Below the pieces are notes generated by a model. That model saw nothing but the letters and a program-made list of their open reading frames with translations, had not been told where the DNA came from and ran no database searches. A DNA stretch of 64,000 nt from Burkholderiales bacterium. GTDB lineage: Bacteria > Pseudomonadota > Gammaproteobacteria > Burkholderiales > Burkholderiaceae_C. Positions 17,059 to 25,268 of this stretch are shown piece after piece; within the stretch, counting starts at the first letter, position 1; each line of letters begins with the position of its first letter. The stretch spans positions 30,618-94,617 of the forward strand of contig JACPOI010000009.1 of the NCBI GenBank assembly GCA_016185015.1, given 5' to 3'. Both the position numbers and the translations under genes were made by a program.

Positions 17059-18394
17059 TTTGAGGGCGGCCTTCACCCTTCTTGGTAAACGACGTTTTCT
17101 GCTGGCCAAACCCCAGGGGAGTCATGATCCCGTAGCCTCGCTGCTCATCTAGCCAGTCAGCCCACTCCTGGAGCAACAGGCGGCGCTGATCAAGGTACTG
17201 GGCGCGATTGTAGGCCGCCCTGACGGAGTTTCCGTGGACGTGTGTCAAGCATCGTTCAATGACATCTGGATTAACGCCTAACTCGTTGTATCTAGTCGAA
17301 AAAACTGAGCGGAAGCCGTGTACCGTCGCGTCGTCGTTGAAACCCAGGCGTTCAAGCACCGCATTTAAAGAGCGATTCGCCATGGGCTGGCTCGGAGTCC
17401 GCCGGTTTGGGAAAAGGAATTCCCGTTCGGGGTGCACGATGGCGCGCAGACCGCGCAGCAAGGCGACAGCCTGCTGGGATAGCGGTACCAGGTGGTCCCG
17501 TTTGCCCTTCATCCTCGCGGCCGGAAAGATCCACTCCGCCTTGTCGAGGTCAATTTCGTCCCACTTGGCACCGATGATTTCCTCTTTCCGGCTAGCACAT
17601 AGCAGGACCAGTAGCATGGCCACGCGGGTGCCGGGGGCGAGTTTTGAATCATCTATAGCTCGCAGAAATTTGCCAATCTTCTCTACCGGCATCGCTGGGT
17701 GGCTCGTCTGTTTGCGTTTGCCCATCAGCGACCTGGGTGGCGTCGGGTTGGCCATCACCAACCCCTTGTTGATGGCGTGCTCGAATATCGCCGACAAGTG
17801 GGTCCTGAGGTTCCTGGCGGTCTCTGGTGCGCGTTTCTTGACTTTCTCCAGCAAGGCTGACAACTCCAGGCGCGTGATGCTGTCTACCTGCCGGTCTTTG
17901 AGCGTTGGAAGCAGATCTTTGCTGAGTTCGCGTTCGCGCTGGCGTATGGACCCAGGGCGTAGATCCGAGTCTGAAAGAGCTCGCCAGGATTCAACCACCG
18001 CGCTAAACGCCCCCAAAGTTCTGCGCTGCTTAGACTGGTGCGCTTCTAACTTGGATTGCTTGCGAACGTGGTTTGGATTTTGCCCGGCGGTGACCAAGGC
18101 CCGCGCTTGGTTGTGGCGTTCGCGAGCATGGGCGAGGGTTACGCTTGGGTAAACGCCGATAGCGTGCTGACCCTCAACCCCATGGACGCGGAATTTGTAG
18201 CGCCACAGTTTTGCGCCACTAGGCTGCACAAGAAGGTGCAGGCCGCCGCCATCGGCCAACTTGTACGGTCGTTCCTTGGGCTTGGCGACCTCAACTCGCT
18301 TGGCGCTAAGTGCGCGTCTGAATTCCTCAGTCAACGGGAACACCTTCCAAAATGTGCCCCCGATGATGCCCCCAGCTGAGGAAGATCGCAACAC
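17051..18394 (-). CDS. P4-type tyrosine integrase (DUF4102 arm domain)
   Basis: This 447-residue site-specific recombinase has an N-terminal DUF4102-like arm-binding domain (ADGGGLHLLVQPSGAKLWRYKF), a core-binding middle domain and a catalytic C-terminus with the expected residues. The first Arg lies in LCASRKEE, HGFRS supplies His and Arg, and the second His and the Tyr lie in LTHVHGNSVRAAYNRAQ. It would integrate and excise the island. The open frame begins with GTG at 18394, but the family usually starts just before PLTEEF, so the GTG at 18343 is the likelier start. No excisionase gene is adjacent. The gene reads toward the island, with its 5' end at the junction with core genes. Confidence 0.92.
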   Translation of the reverse strand: MLRSSSAGGIIGGTFWKVFPLTEEFRRALSAKRVEVAKPKERPYKLADGGGLHLLVQPSGAKLWRYKFRVHGVEGQHAIGVYPSVTLAHARERHNQARALVTAGQNPNHVRKQSKLEAHQSKQRRTLGAFSAVVESWRALSDSDLRPGSIRQRERELSKDLLPTLKDRQVDSITRLELSALLEKVKKRAPETARNLRTHLSAIFEHAINKGLVMANPTPPRSLMGKRKQTSHPAMPVEKIGKFLRAIDDSKLAPGTRVAMLLVLLCASRKEEIIGAKWDEIDLDKAEWIFPAARMKGKRDHLVPLSQQAVALLRGLRAIVHPEREFLFPNRRTPSQPMANRSLNAVLERLGFNDDATVHGFRSVFSTRYNELGVNPDVIERCLTHVHGNSVRAAYNRAQYLDQRRLLLQEWADWLDEQRGYGIMTPLGFGQQKTSFTKKGEGRPQIK

Positions 18395-18395
18395 T

Positions 18396-18415
18396 CAAAT
18401 TTGGACAAATTTGGA
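18396..18415. repeat. Tandem palindromic decamers beside the integrase
   Basis: CAAATTTGGA occurs twice head to tail without a gap at 18396-18405 and 18406-18415. Each copy contains the self-complementary octamer CAAATTTG. They lie just upstream of the integrase frame. Direct repeats of this kind are common as arm sites of integrases or as autoregulatory sites. Confidence 0.5.
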
Positions 18416-18456
18416 AATGTTGCTCTCCTAAGTCATTGATTTGAATGAACTATTAT

Positions 18457-18475
18457 GGAAATCCCGTGAATTTCC
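18457..18475. repeat. Inverted repeat at the island-core junction, candidate att region
   Basis: GGAAAT and ATTTCC form a 6-base inverted repeat around a 7-base centre (CCCGTGA), the shape of a tyrosine-recombinase core site. It lies between the integrase 5' end and the first core gene (ending at 18535). No tRNA gene is present here. The partner copy, if any, would be left of the window. Confidence 0.3.
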
Positions 18476-18534
18476 GGGAAGTCCAGTGATGTAACTCCAC
18501 GTTCCAGGTCGCAAATTTCATCGACGACTTGCTA

Positions 18535-19128
18535 TCAAATGTGAAGCACGGCCAGGCCACCCACGACCAGGCCCAGCGCTCCGGCCGCGAACATGGCGTA
18601 TTCCAGCCACTTCTTGCGCGTCAGTAGGGCAATGGCAGCCAGCGCGATACAGACCTGCAGCACGGTGGTGGCCTGGGCCCAGCGGTGGTGCAGGTGCATC
18701 TGCTCATCGCTCTTCTTGTCCCAGTCGGTCGCATCGGCTTCCAGCTTCTCGGCGACCACCTTGATCTCGTTCTTTTCCTTCTCGTAGCGGTCGATCTTGG
18801 CCTGGTACTTTTCCTTCTCGGCGCCGCTGGAGGTCAGGTCGCGCGAGACCTCGGCCAGGGACTGCTTGGTGCTCTTGGACTGGAAGTAGTTCCACTGGTT
18901 GGACGCTTCGGTCTTCTTGATGGCTGCATTGTTCTTGTACAGACCGGCATTGGCCTGGGTGGCGCCGCCCATGTAGGCGAAGATGGCGCCCACCGTGGCG
19001 ATGATGGCCGTGAACATGGCGATCTGGTTGGTCATGCCGCCGCCGTGGTCACCATGGCCGCCGCCCTGTTGCGCGTGTTCGAGTTCGTGGTCGTGCGGGC
19101 CGTGCACGTGAAAACCGCCTCCGGACAT
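18535..19128 (-). CDS. DUF4337 family membrane protein
   Basis: This 197-residue protein has a His/Gly-rich N-terminus (about 30 residues, repeated HG and HD pairs). A membrane segment follows near 34-53 (IAMFTAIIATVGAIFAYMGG), then a charged coiled-coil-like middle (about 70-135, rich in E and K) and two C-terminal membrane segments. This is the DUF4337 layout, whose function is unknown to me. It starts one base past the folA stop, with AAGGAG placed in the end of folA, so it is the last gene of the thyA-eamA-folA operon. The histidine-rich tail could bind metal, which is inference. The genomic island begins right behind it. Confidence 0.85.
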   Translation of the reverse strand: MSGGGFHVHGPHDHELEHAQQGGGHGDHGGGMTNQIAMFTAIIATVGAIFAYMGGATQANAGLYKNNAAIKKTEASNQWNYFQSKSTKQSLAEVSRDLTSSGAEKEKYQAKIDRYEKEKNEIKVVAEKLEADATDWDKKSDEQMHLHHRWAQATTVLQVCIALAAIALLTRKKWLEYAMFAAGALGLVVGGLAVLHI

Positions 19129-19129
19129 A

Positions 19130-19624
19130 TCAGACTCCTTTTGTATTCGTGTAAGTTACAAAACTGAAATTCAGACCGGTGGAGGAGACGTGACGCTCAC
19201 GTCGCATTTCCTTCCACTCGGGTCCGAATTGTGGCGCAAAAGCATCCCCTTCGAAGGATGCTTCGATCTCTGTTACCACTGCAGTACTGGCCAGAGGCAG
19301 GGCCTGTGCATAGATGTCGGCGCCGCCGATGATCCAGGCATCGCTCACCTCGCCGCATTGGGCCAGGGCCTCGGGCAGCGAATGCGCTACGTGGGCGCCT
19401 TCGGCGTGCCAGCCTGGCTGGCGCGTCACCACCACGTTGGTGCGGCCGGGCAGGGGGCGAAAGCGCGCCGGGATCGATTCCCAGGTCTTGCGGCCCATGA
19501 CAACCGGGCAGCCCAGCGTGGTGCGCTTGAAGTGGGCCAGGTCCTCGGGCAGGTGCCACGGCATCACGCCATCCTTGCCGATGGTGCCATTGGCTGCGCG
19601 GGCGAAGATGAGGTGCAGTTTCAT
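19130..19624 (-). CDS. folA: Dihydrofolate reductase
   Basis: The 164-residue enzyme reduces dihydrofolate to tetrahydrofolate with NADPH and regenerates the cofactor spent by ThyA, encoded two genes upstream. Visible family marks are the start [19 protein letters not shown], the substrate loop MPWHLPEDLAHFKRTT with the conserved acidic residue, VMGRKTWESIP for NADPH binding, and WIIGGADIYAQALP. Length is typical. The ATG overlaps the stop of the transporter gene as ATGA, so it depends on translation of that gene. Start choice is firm because the upstream frame is non-homologous. Confidence 0.96.
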   Translation of the reverse strand: MKLHLIFARAANGTIGKDGVMPWHLPEDLAHFKRTTLGCPVVMGRKTWESIPARFRPLPGRTNVVVTRQPGWHAEGAHVAHSLPEALAQCGEVSDAWIIGGADIYAQALPLASTAVVTEIEASFEGDAFAPQFGPEWKEMRRERHVSSTGLNFSFVTYTNTKGV

Positions 19625-20508
19625 GCGGGTATTCTCCGGGAACGCGGCGGCAGCAGCACGGCGGCAATGGCCAGCATCACGAAGACGATGGCCACGTAAT
19701 CCTGCCAATGCGGCCATTCGCCGACGATGAAGGTGGCGCTGAGCGTGCCCACCAGGGGGATGGCCATCACGCTCATGGCGCTGGTGGACGCTGGCAGGTG
19801 CCGCGCCAGGCTGGCCCACAGGGTCTGGGCAAAACCGTAGTTGATGAAGGCGCCGTAGGCCAGGCTGAGCCACATGGTGCCGCTGAACTGCCAGCTCGGC
19901 CAGGGTTCGCTGGCCAGGGCGATGAGCCAGAGGCAGGCGCTGGCCAGGATCATGGTCCAGATGGTGAGGGTCTCCACCGGCAGGGTGAGGGTGGCGCGCC
20001 GCACCATCAGCGTGCCGATGGCCCAGCAGATCGCTGCAATCTCCATCCACATCACACCCAATGGGCGGCCGCTGAGGTTGGTGAACTCGCTGGAAGTCAG
20101 CAGCGCGATGGCGATGGCCACGGCCACCGCCGCCACGCTCACCCGGCGCGTGAGCCGCTCGCCCATGAACAGCACGCCGATCAGCACTGTCCAGATCGGC
20201 ATGGTGAAACCCAGGATGGCGGCACGGCCCGAGGCCAGCTCCCCTACGCCGAGGATGGCGAAGGTGTGCCAGCCCAGCATATTGGGCGCGCCGATGGCCA
20301 GGACCGTGCGCCATTCACGGCCCTGCGGCCACATGCGCAGGCCCTGGGTCCGGTACCAGCTGTAGAGAAAGAGCGCGCCCGCCGTCATCGTCAGCGCCCG
20401 GAAATACAGGGGCGAGAGCTCCCGCAGCGAGAACTTCATCATCGGCCAGTTGATGCCCCACATCAGCGTGAGGGCGATCAGGGTGATGAGCTGTTTGCGG
20501 CTGATCAC
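19621..20508 (-). CDS. EamA/DMT family transporter
   Basis: This 295-residue membrane protein has about ten hydrophobic segments arranged as two repeats, the 10-TM drug/metabolite transporter plan ([20 protein letters not shown] at the start; [16 protein letters not shown] opening the second half). Members export amino acids, nucleobase-like compounds or other metabolites; the substrate is not readable. It starts at GTG 20508, overlapping the thyA stop as GTGA, and ends in an ATGA overlap with folA. This tight insertion between the two thymidylate-cycle genes is unusual and hints at co-expression, but may only reflect operon capture. Confidence 0.9.
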   Translation of the reverse strand: MISRKQLITLIALTLMWGINWPMMKFSLRELSPLYFRALTMTAGALFLYSWYRTQGLRMWPQGREWRTVLAIGAPNMLGWHTFAILGVGELASGRAAILGFTMPIWTVLIGVLFMGERLTRRVSVAAVAVAIAIALLTSSEFTNLSGRPLGVMWMEIAAICWAIGTLMVRRATLTLPVETLTIWTMILASACLWLIALASEPWPSWQFSGTMWLSLAYGAFINYGFAQTLWASLARHLPASTSAMSVMAIPLVGTLSATFIVGEWPHWQDYVAIVFVMLAIAAVLLPPRSRRIPA

Positions 20509-21317
20509 ACGGCCACCGGAGCCTTGATGGCCGGGTGGCACTGGTAGTCCAGCACCTCGAAGTCCTCGTACTGGTAATCGAAGATCGAGTCCGGCCGGCG
20601 CTTGATGTGCAGCGTGGGGTAGGGGTAGGGCGCGCGGCCCAGCTGCAGTTCCACCTGCTCGTGGTGGTTGCTGTAGATGTGGCAATCGCCGCCGGTCCAG
20701 ATGAAGTCGCCCACATCGAGATCGCACTGCTGCGCCAGCATGTGCGTGAGCAGCGCGTAGCTGGCGATGTTGAAGGGCACGCCCAGGAAGATGTCGGCAC
20801 TGCGCTGGTAGAGCTGGCAGCTGAGCTTGCCCTCGGCCACGTAGAACTGGAAGAAGGCGTGGCAGGGCATGAGCGCCATCTTGCTGAGTTCGGCCACGTT
20901 CCAGGCGCTCACGATGATGCGGCGCGAGTCCGGGTTGGTCTTGAGTGTCTTGACAACTTCGGCGATCTGGTCGATGTGGCCGCCGTCGGGCGTGGGCCAA
21001 CTGCGCCACTGCACACCGTAGACCGGGCCCAGGTCGCCATCGGGGCGGGCCCATTCGTCCCAGATGGACACACCGCGTTCCTTGAGCCAGTTGTTGTTGC
21101 TCGAGCCCGTGAGGAACCACAGCAGCTCCTGGATGATGGAGCGCAGGTGCACCTTCTTGGTCGTGACCAGGGGGAAGCCTTCCTTGAGGTCGAAGCGCAT
21201 CTGGTGGCCGAACACGCTACGTGTGCCGGTGCCGGTGCGGTCGGTCTTGGGCACACCCGTGGTGTACACGTGGCGCATGAAGTCTTCGTACTGGGCGCGG
21301 ACGGGGCGGGTGGTCAT
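20505..21317 (-). CDS. thyA: Thymidylate synthase
   Basis: The 270-residue enzyme makes dTMP from dUMP with methylene-tetrahydrofolate. Seen are the phosphate-binding segment [13 protein letters not shown], the catalytic cysteine in [12 protein letters not shown] (C152), [18 protein letters not shown], and the conserved end [21 protein letters not shown]. The start [13 protein letters not shown] fits the family better than an open extension 13 codons upstream. It heads the thyA-eamA-folA-DUF4337 operon, linked by GTGA and ATGA overlaps, so the dTMP and folate cycle enzymes are made together. Confidence 0.97.
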   Translation of the reverse strand: MTTRPVRAQYEDFMRHVYTTGVPKTDRTGTGTRSVFGHQMRFDLKEGFPLVTTKKVHLRSIIQELLWFLTGSSNNNWLKERGVSIWDEWARPDGDLGPVYGVQWRSWPTPDGGHIDQIAEVVKTLKTNPDSRRIIVSAWNVAELSKMALMPCHAFFQFYVAEGKLSCQLYQRSADIFLGVPFNIASYALLTHMLAQQCDLDVGDFIWTGGDCHIYSNHHEQVELQLGRAPYPYPTLHIKRRPDSIFDYQYEDFEVLDYQCHPAIKAPVAV

Positions 21318-21381
21318 GACCACGATTTTCCTACAAGTCCGGACTCGGTCCGGCACACCGGCGACAGCCTGCCGGGCGGGT

Positions 21382-22047
21382 TCAGGCAGGTTGTTCCAGA
21401 CGCGCCAGCAGGCGGTCCCGGCCGGAGAGCACGTGGCGTTCGGCCAGGGTGCGGGCGCGCTTGGCGTCCCCCTTGGCGATGGCCTCGTAGATGGCGCGGT
21501 GTTCGGCGTTGGAGCGGCGCATATTGCCCGGGGCGTTGAAGTAGCTGCGCCGGAACAGGTGCAGCTCCTTGATGTAGTCGTCGTAGGCCTGGTGCGCGCG
21601 CTGGTTGCCGCAGAGCTCCAGGATCACGGTGTGAAAGCGCAGGTTGAGCTCGTAGTAACCCGTTCCGTCGCCGGCGTCGCAGGCCGTGTCCATGCGGTCG
21701 AGCAGTTGTTCGAGTTCGGTGCGGTGGCGGTCGTCCACGTGCACGCTGGCGCGTTCGGCGGCGAAGCCGAAGACCAGGGCGCGCAGCTCATAGATCTCCA
21801 GCATCTCGCGCACCGAGATCTGGCGCACGAAGACGCCGCGGTTGGGCACGGCCGTGACCAGGCCCAAGCCCGCCAGCATGCGGATGGCTTCGCGGATGGG
21901 GCCGCGGCTGGTGCCCATGCGCAGGGCCAGCGCGGCCTCGTTCAGCCGGTCGCCGGGCTGGATTTCACCACTGTAGATGAGGCGCTTGAGTTCTTCCGCG
22001 ATGGCGGGTGAGAGTCCCTGCTCGGTTTTTTCTTTGGCGGGTTCCAT
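21382..22047 (-). CDS. GntR family regulator (FCD subfamily)
   Basis: This 221-residue regulator has an N-terminal winged helix ([25 protein letters not shown], then [16 protein letters not shown]) and an all-helical FCD effector domain with the metal-ligand pattern D..H ([11 protein letters not shown]) and late histidines ([20 protein letters not shown]). FCD regulators commonly sense organic acids. It is divergent from the CoA-transferase operon, and a palindrome lies between them, so it most likely controls that operon and itself. The ATG at 22047 is preferred. The frame is open to a GTG at 22092, but the added residues are proline-rich and not family-like. Confidence 0.93.
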   Translation of the reverse strand: MEPAKEKTEQGLSPAIAEELKRLIYSGEIQPGDRLNEAALALRMGTSRGPIREAIRMLAGLGLVTAVPNRGVFVRQISVREMLEIYELRALVFGFAAERASVHVDDRHRTELEQLLDRMDTACDAGDGTGYYELNLRFHTVILELCGNQRAHQAYDDYIKELHLFRRSYFNAPGNMRRSNAEHRAIYEAIAKGDAKRARTLAERHVLSGRDRLLARLEQPA

Positions 22048-22147
22048 GGGGGAGGTGGGCGGTGGACGTCGGGGGTGGCTGGATGGTAGCACCCGCGGCC
22101 GCGACGGGATTGGGGAAAACCATTAAAAGTGTCATCTATTTTTGTGA

Positions 22148-22161
22148 AAGTGTTGACACTT
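22148..22161. promoter_or_regulatory. Palindrome, candidate GntR operator
   Basis: AAGTGTTGACACTT is a palindrome with 6-base arms and a 2-base centre in the 168-base gap between the GntR gene and the CoA-transferase gene. It contains a consensus-like -35 (TTGACA at 22153-22158) reading toward the CoA-transferase. A further half-site, AAGTGTCA, lies at 22127-22134, and TGACACTT completes a wider 8-base inverted repeat with it. Binding here would block the operon promoter. Confidence 0.6.
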
Positions 22162-22215
22162 AAGGGCTTAAACGGGACACTGCCTTCCAGTTTGACTTGA
22201 AGCCACCAGCCCACC

Positions 22216-23406
22216 ATGCCCCATACCCCTGCTTCCTCCGCCCTGGCCCGTTTTCGCGTGATCGACCTGACCCAGGTGCGTGCCGGCCCGACCTGCTGCC
22301 GCCAGCTTGCCGACTGGGGCGCCGACGTCATCCAGGTCCAGATGCCCGAGCATATGCGCGGTGACGACACCTTGGGGGGCCAGGACGGCTCCGATTACCA
22401 GTACACCCACCGCAACAAGCGCTCGATCACGCTCAACCTGAAAGAGGCCGAAGGCATCGCCGTGCTCAAGCGCCTGATCGCCACCGCCGACGTGGTGGTG
22501 GAGAACTTCCGTCCCGACGTGAAGTTCCGCCTGGGTATCGACTACGAGACGCTGGCGAAGGATCACCCGCGCCTGGTCTACGCCAGCATCTCGGGCTTCG
22601 GCCAGACCGGCCCGCTGGCCCAGCGCCCGGGCTTCGACCAGATCGCCCAGGGTATGAGCGGCCTGATGTCCGTGACGGGCAAGCCGGGCGACGGGCCCAT
22701 GCGCGTGGGCATCCCGATCGCCGACCTCTGCGCCGGCATCTTCGCGGCCCAGGGCATCCTGGTCGCGCTGCTGGAGCGTGAGGCCTCGGGCAAGGGGCAG
22801 TTCCTGCACACCTCGCTGCTGGAGTCCATGGTCTACATGATGGACTTCCAGACTTCACGCGTGCTGATCGACGGCGAGGTGCCGACCCAGGCCGGCAACT
22901 ACCACCCGACCAGCATCCCCACCGGCGTCTACAAGGCGCGCGACGGCTGGATGAACATCGCCGTCTTCGGCTCCAAGATCTGGGAGCGCTTCTGCGACAT
23001 CCTGGGCGCACCCGAGTGGGTGACGGATGCGCGTTACCACGACAAGATGGGCCGCTCGGTCAACCGCGATTCGCTCAACGAAGAGATCAACCGCCGCCTG
23101 GCCGCGCAGGACCGTGCCTACTGGGTCCAGCGCTTCAACGAGGGTGGGGTGGCCTGCGGCCTGATCAACAACGTCAAGGAAGTGTTCGAGGAACCGCAGA
23201 TCCAGCACCTGGGCATGGTCAAGGAAGTGGTCTCGGCGCATCATGGCGCGCAACGTCTGGTGGGCCAGCCGGTGCAGTTGGAGCGCACGCCCAGCACCAT
23301 CGCGCGCGCGGCGCCCAAGCGCGGCGAGCACAGCGCAGAGATCCTGCACGAACTCGGCCTGGCCGATGATGAAATGAAGCGCCTGAAGGCACAAGGAGTC
23401 TATTGA
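22216..23406 (+). CDS. Family III CoA-transferase (CaiB/BaiF)
   Basis: The 396-residue protein belongs to the CaiB/BaiF family, which moves CoA between carboxylic acids. Visible marks are FRVIDLTQVRAGPTCCRQLA at the N-terminus, DVVVENFRPDV, ISGFGQTGPLAQRPGFDQIA, and GKGQFLHTSLLES before the helical bundle. The catalytic aspartate of formyl-CoA transferase aligns, by my reading, with the Glu of LLES. It is the first gene of the operon controlled by the divergent GntR protein and is followed two bases later by an enoyl-CoA hydratase-like gene. The substrate is probably the acid imported through the Bug receptors downstream; that is inference. Confidence 0.93.
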   Translation: MPHTPASSALARFRVIDLTQVRAGPTCCRQLADWGADVIQVQMPEHMRGDDTLGGQDGSDYQYTHRNKRSITLNLKEAEGIAVLKRLIATADVVVENFRPDVKFRLGIDYETLAKDHPRLVYASISGFGQTGPLAQRPGFDQIAQGMSGLMSVTGKPGDGPMRVGIPIADLCAGIFAAQGILVALLEREASGKGQFLHTSLLESMVYMMDFQTSRVLIDGEVPTQAGNYHPTSIPTGVYKARDGWMNIAVFGSKIWERFCDILGAPEWVTDARYHDKMGRSVNRDSLNEEINRRLAAQDRAYWVQRFNEGGVACGLINNVKEVFEEPQIQHLGMVKEVVSAHHGAQRLVGQPVQLERTPSTIARAAPKRGEHSAEILHELGLADDEMKRLKAQGVY

Positions 23407-23407
23407 G

Positions 23408-24223
23408 ATGGCAGAGATCACTTACACCTCCCCCACCGAGCGGGTGCAGAGCTGGATGGATGATGACGGCAACACACTGCACATTCGCTTCAACAACCCC
23501 GAGCGCCACAACGCGCTGTCGGTGGACATGTGGGAGGCGGTGCCCGTGCTGCTGGCCCAGGCCGAGACGGACGAGCGTGTGCGCCTGGTGGTCTTCTCCG
23601 GCGCGGGCGAGAAGGCCTTTGTTTCCGGCGCCGACATCTCGCAGTTCGAGGACATGCGCGCCGCGCGCGAAGCCGTGGCCCGCTACGAGCTCATGGCCGA
23701 GCAGGCGCTCATGGGCATCTACAACTTCAGCAAGCCCACGCTGGCTTGTATCCGTGGCTATTGCATCGGGGGCGGGGTCAACGTGGCCATGAGCTGCGAC
23801 ATCCGCATCGCCAGCAGCGACGCGGTGTTCTCCATCCCGGCCGCGCGCCTGGGCCTGGGCTACCGGTATTCGGCCATGAAGAACCTGGTGGACCTGGTCG
23901 GCCCCGGTGTGGCCAAGGACCTGTTTTTCACCGCGCGCCGCATCAGTGCGCAGGAGGCCAAGGAGGTCGGCCTGATCTCGCGCGTGTGCGCGCCGGACCA
24001 GCTGCCCGCGTTGCTGGCCGAATACACCCAGGCCCTGGCCGCCAATGCGCCGCTGACGGTGCGCGCCGGCAAGGCCATCGTGGCCGAGATCCTCAAGCCC
24101 TCGCCCGAGGTGGACTTTGACAAGTGCAAGCAGCTCATCCAGGGCTGTTTCCAGAGCGAAGACTATGCCGAGGGCCGCAAGGCCTTCATGGAAAAACGCA
24201 AGCCCGTGTTCCGCGGCAAGTGA
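23408..24223 (+). CDS. Enoyl-CoA hydratase/isomerase family protein
   Basis: This 271-residue crotonase-fold protein has the oxyanion-hole segments FVSGADISQFE and IRGYCIGGGVNVAMSCDIRIAS. The usual catalytic glutamates of enoyl-CoA hydratase seem absent. The PE motif position reads IPAARLGLGY, and the second position falls in VAKDLFF. It may therefore catalyse another crotonase reaction (isomerisation, decarboxylation or C-C hydrolysis). AGGAG lies 10-14 bases before the ATG. It sits between the CoA-transferase and the quinone reductase-like gene, consistent with acting on the CoA thioester made by its neighbour. Confidence 0.9.
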   Translation: MAEITYTSPTERVQSWMDDDGNTLHIRFNNPERHNALSVDMWEAVPVLLAQAETDERVRLVVFSGAGEKAFVSGADISQFEDMRAAREAVARYELMAEQALMGIYNFSKPTLACIRGYCIGGGVNVAMSCDIRIASSDAVFSIPAARLGLGYRYSAMKNLVDLVGPGVAKDLFFTARRISAQEAKEVGLISRVCAPDQLPALLAEYTQALAANAPLTVRAGKAIVAEILKPSPEVDFDKCKQLIQGCFQSEDYAEGRKAFMEKRKPVFRGK

Positions 24224-24241
24224 ACGACAGAGGAAAACAAG

Positions 24242-25219
24242 ATGAAGTCCTACTGGGCCAAGATCACCGGCGGCAAGATCGCCGTCGAGTTACGCGACAT
24301 TCCCCGTCCTGAAGCCGGGCCGGGCCAGGTGCTGGTGCGCGTGCGTGCCGCCGGCCTGAACCGGGGTGAATTCATCATCGGCCACAGCCTGCAGGCCGAA
24401 GGCAGCGACAAGGCTGCGGGCATGGAAGCGGCGGGCGAGGTGGTGGCCTGCGGGGCTGGCGTCACGGGCTTCAAGCCGGGTGATGCCGTCATGGGCCGCT
24501 GCTCCGGTGGTTTTGCCGAGTTCGTGCTGATGGATGCGCGCGAGGCCATGCCCAAGCCTGATCGCCTGAGCTGGGAGCAGGCCTCGGCCGTGCCCCTGAC
24601 CGGCCTGGTGGTGCACGACATGCTGGTGCTGCAGGGCCATCTGCAAGCGGGACAGTGGCTGTTGATCCCGGGTGTGTCCTCGGGCCTGGGCGTGACCGCG
24701 CTCACCATGTCCAAGGCCCTGGGCGCGAAGGTGATCGGTACTTCGGGCTCGCAGGCCAAGCTCGACCATCTCAAGACCCTGGGGCTGGACCTCGGCCTGT
24801 GTACCCGTGCGCCGGATTTCCATGACGCGGTCATGCAGGCCACCGGCGGCAAGGGCGTGAACCTCGTGGTCAACGCCGTAGGCGGCACGATGTTCGCCGA
24901 GAGCATGCGCTGCCTGGCCTTCCAGGGCCGGCTGGCGGTGGTGGGTTATGTCGATGGCTCGCTGCATGCCGAGATCGACCTCGACGCCTTGCACGCCAAG
25001 CGCCTCACGCTCTTCGGTGTGTCCAACAAGCTGCGCAACGCCGACATGAAGGCCGAGGGCGTGCCGCCCTTCAAGGCGCAGATCCTGCCCATGCTGGCCG
25101 ATGGCCGCATCGTGCCGCTGGTCGACCGCGTGCTGCCCTTCGAGCAGCTGGCCGAAGCCAAGGCGGCCATGGAAGCCGCCCAGCACATGGGCAAGATCGT
25201 CCTGGCCGGCCTGCCCTGA
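24242..25219 (+). CDS. Zinc-independent MDR oxidoreductase (quinone reductase-like)
   Basis: The 325-residue medium-chain dehydrogenase/reductase has a GroES-like N-terminus and a Rossmann domain (LLIPGVSSGLGVTALTMSKA, then VVNAVGGTMFAESMRCLA). Zinc-ligand motifs of alcohol dehydrogenases are missing, placing it with NADPH:quinone or enoyl reductases. GAGGAAAA precedes the ATG by a few bases. It is the third gene of the GntR-flanked catabolic operon, 18 bases behind the hydratase-like gene. Reduction of a double bond in an acyl intermediate is plausible but not shown by the sequence. Confidence 0.9.
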   Translation: MKSYWAKITGGKIAVELRDIPRPEAGPGQVLVRVRAAGLNRGEFIIGHSLQAEGSDKAAGMEAAGEVVACGAGVTGFKPGDAVMGRCSGGFAEFVLMDAREAMPKPDRLSWEQASAVPLTGLVVHDMLVLQGHLQAGQWLLIPGVSSGLGVTALTMSKALGAKVIGTSGSQAKLDHLKTLGLDLGLCTRAPDFHDAVMQATGGKGVNLVVNAVGGTMFAESMRCLAFQGRLAVVGYVDGSLHAEIDLDALHAKRLTLFGVSNKLRNADMKAEGVPPFKAQILPMLADGRIVPLVDRVLPFEQLAEAKAAMEAAQHMGKIVLAGLP

Positions 25220-25268
25220 ATCTGTATTCCGTCACGTCAGCCATCCATAAACAACGAGGAGATACGAC

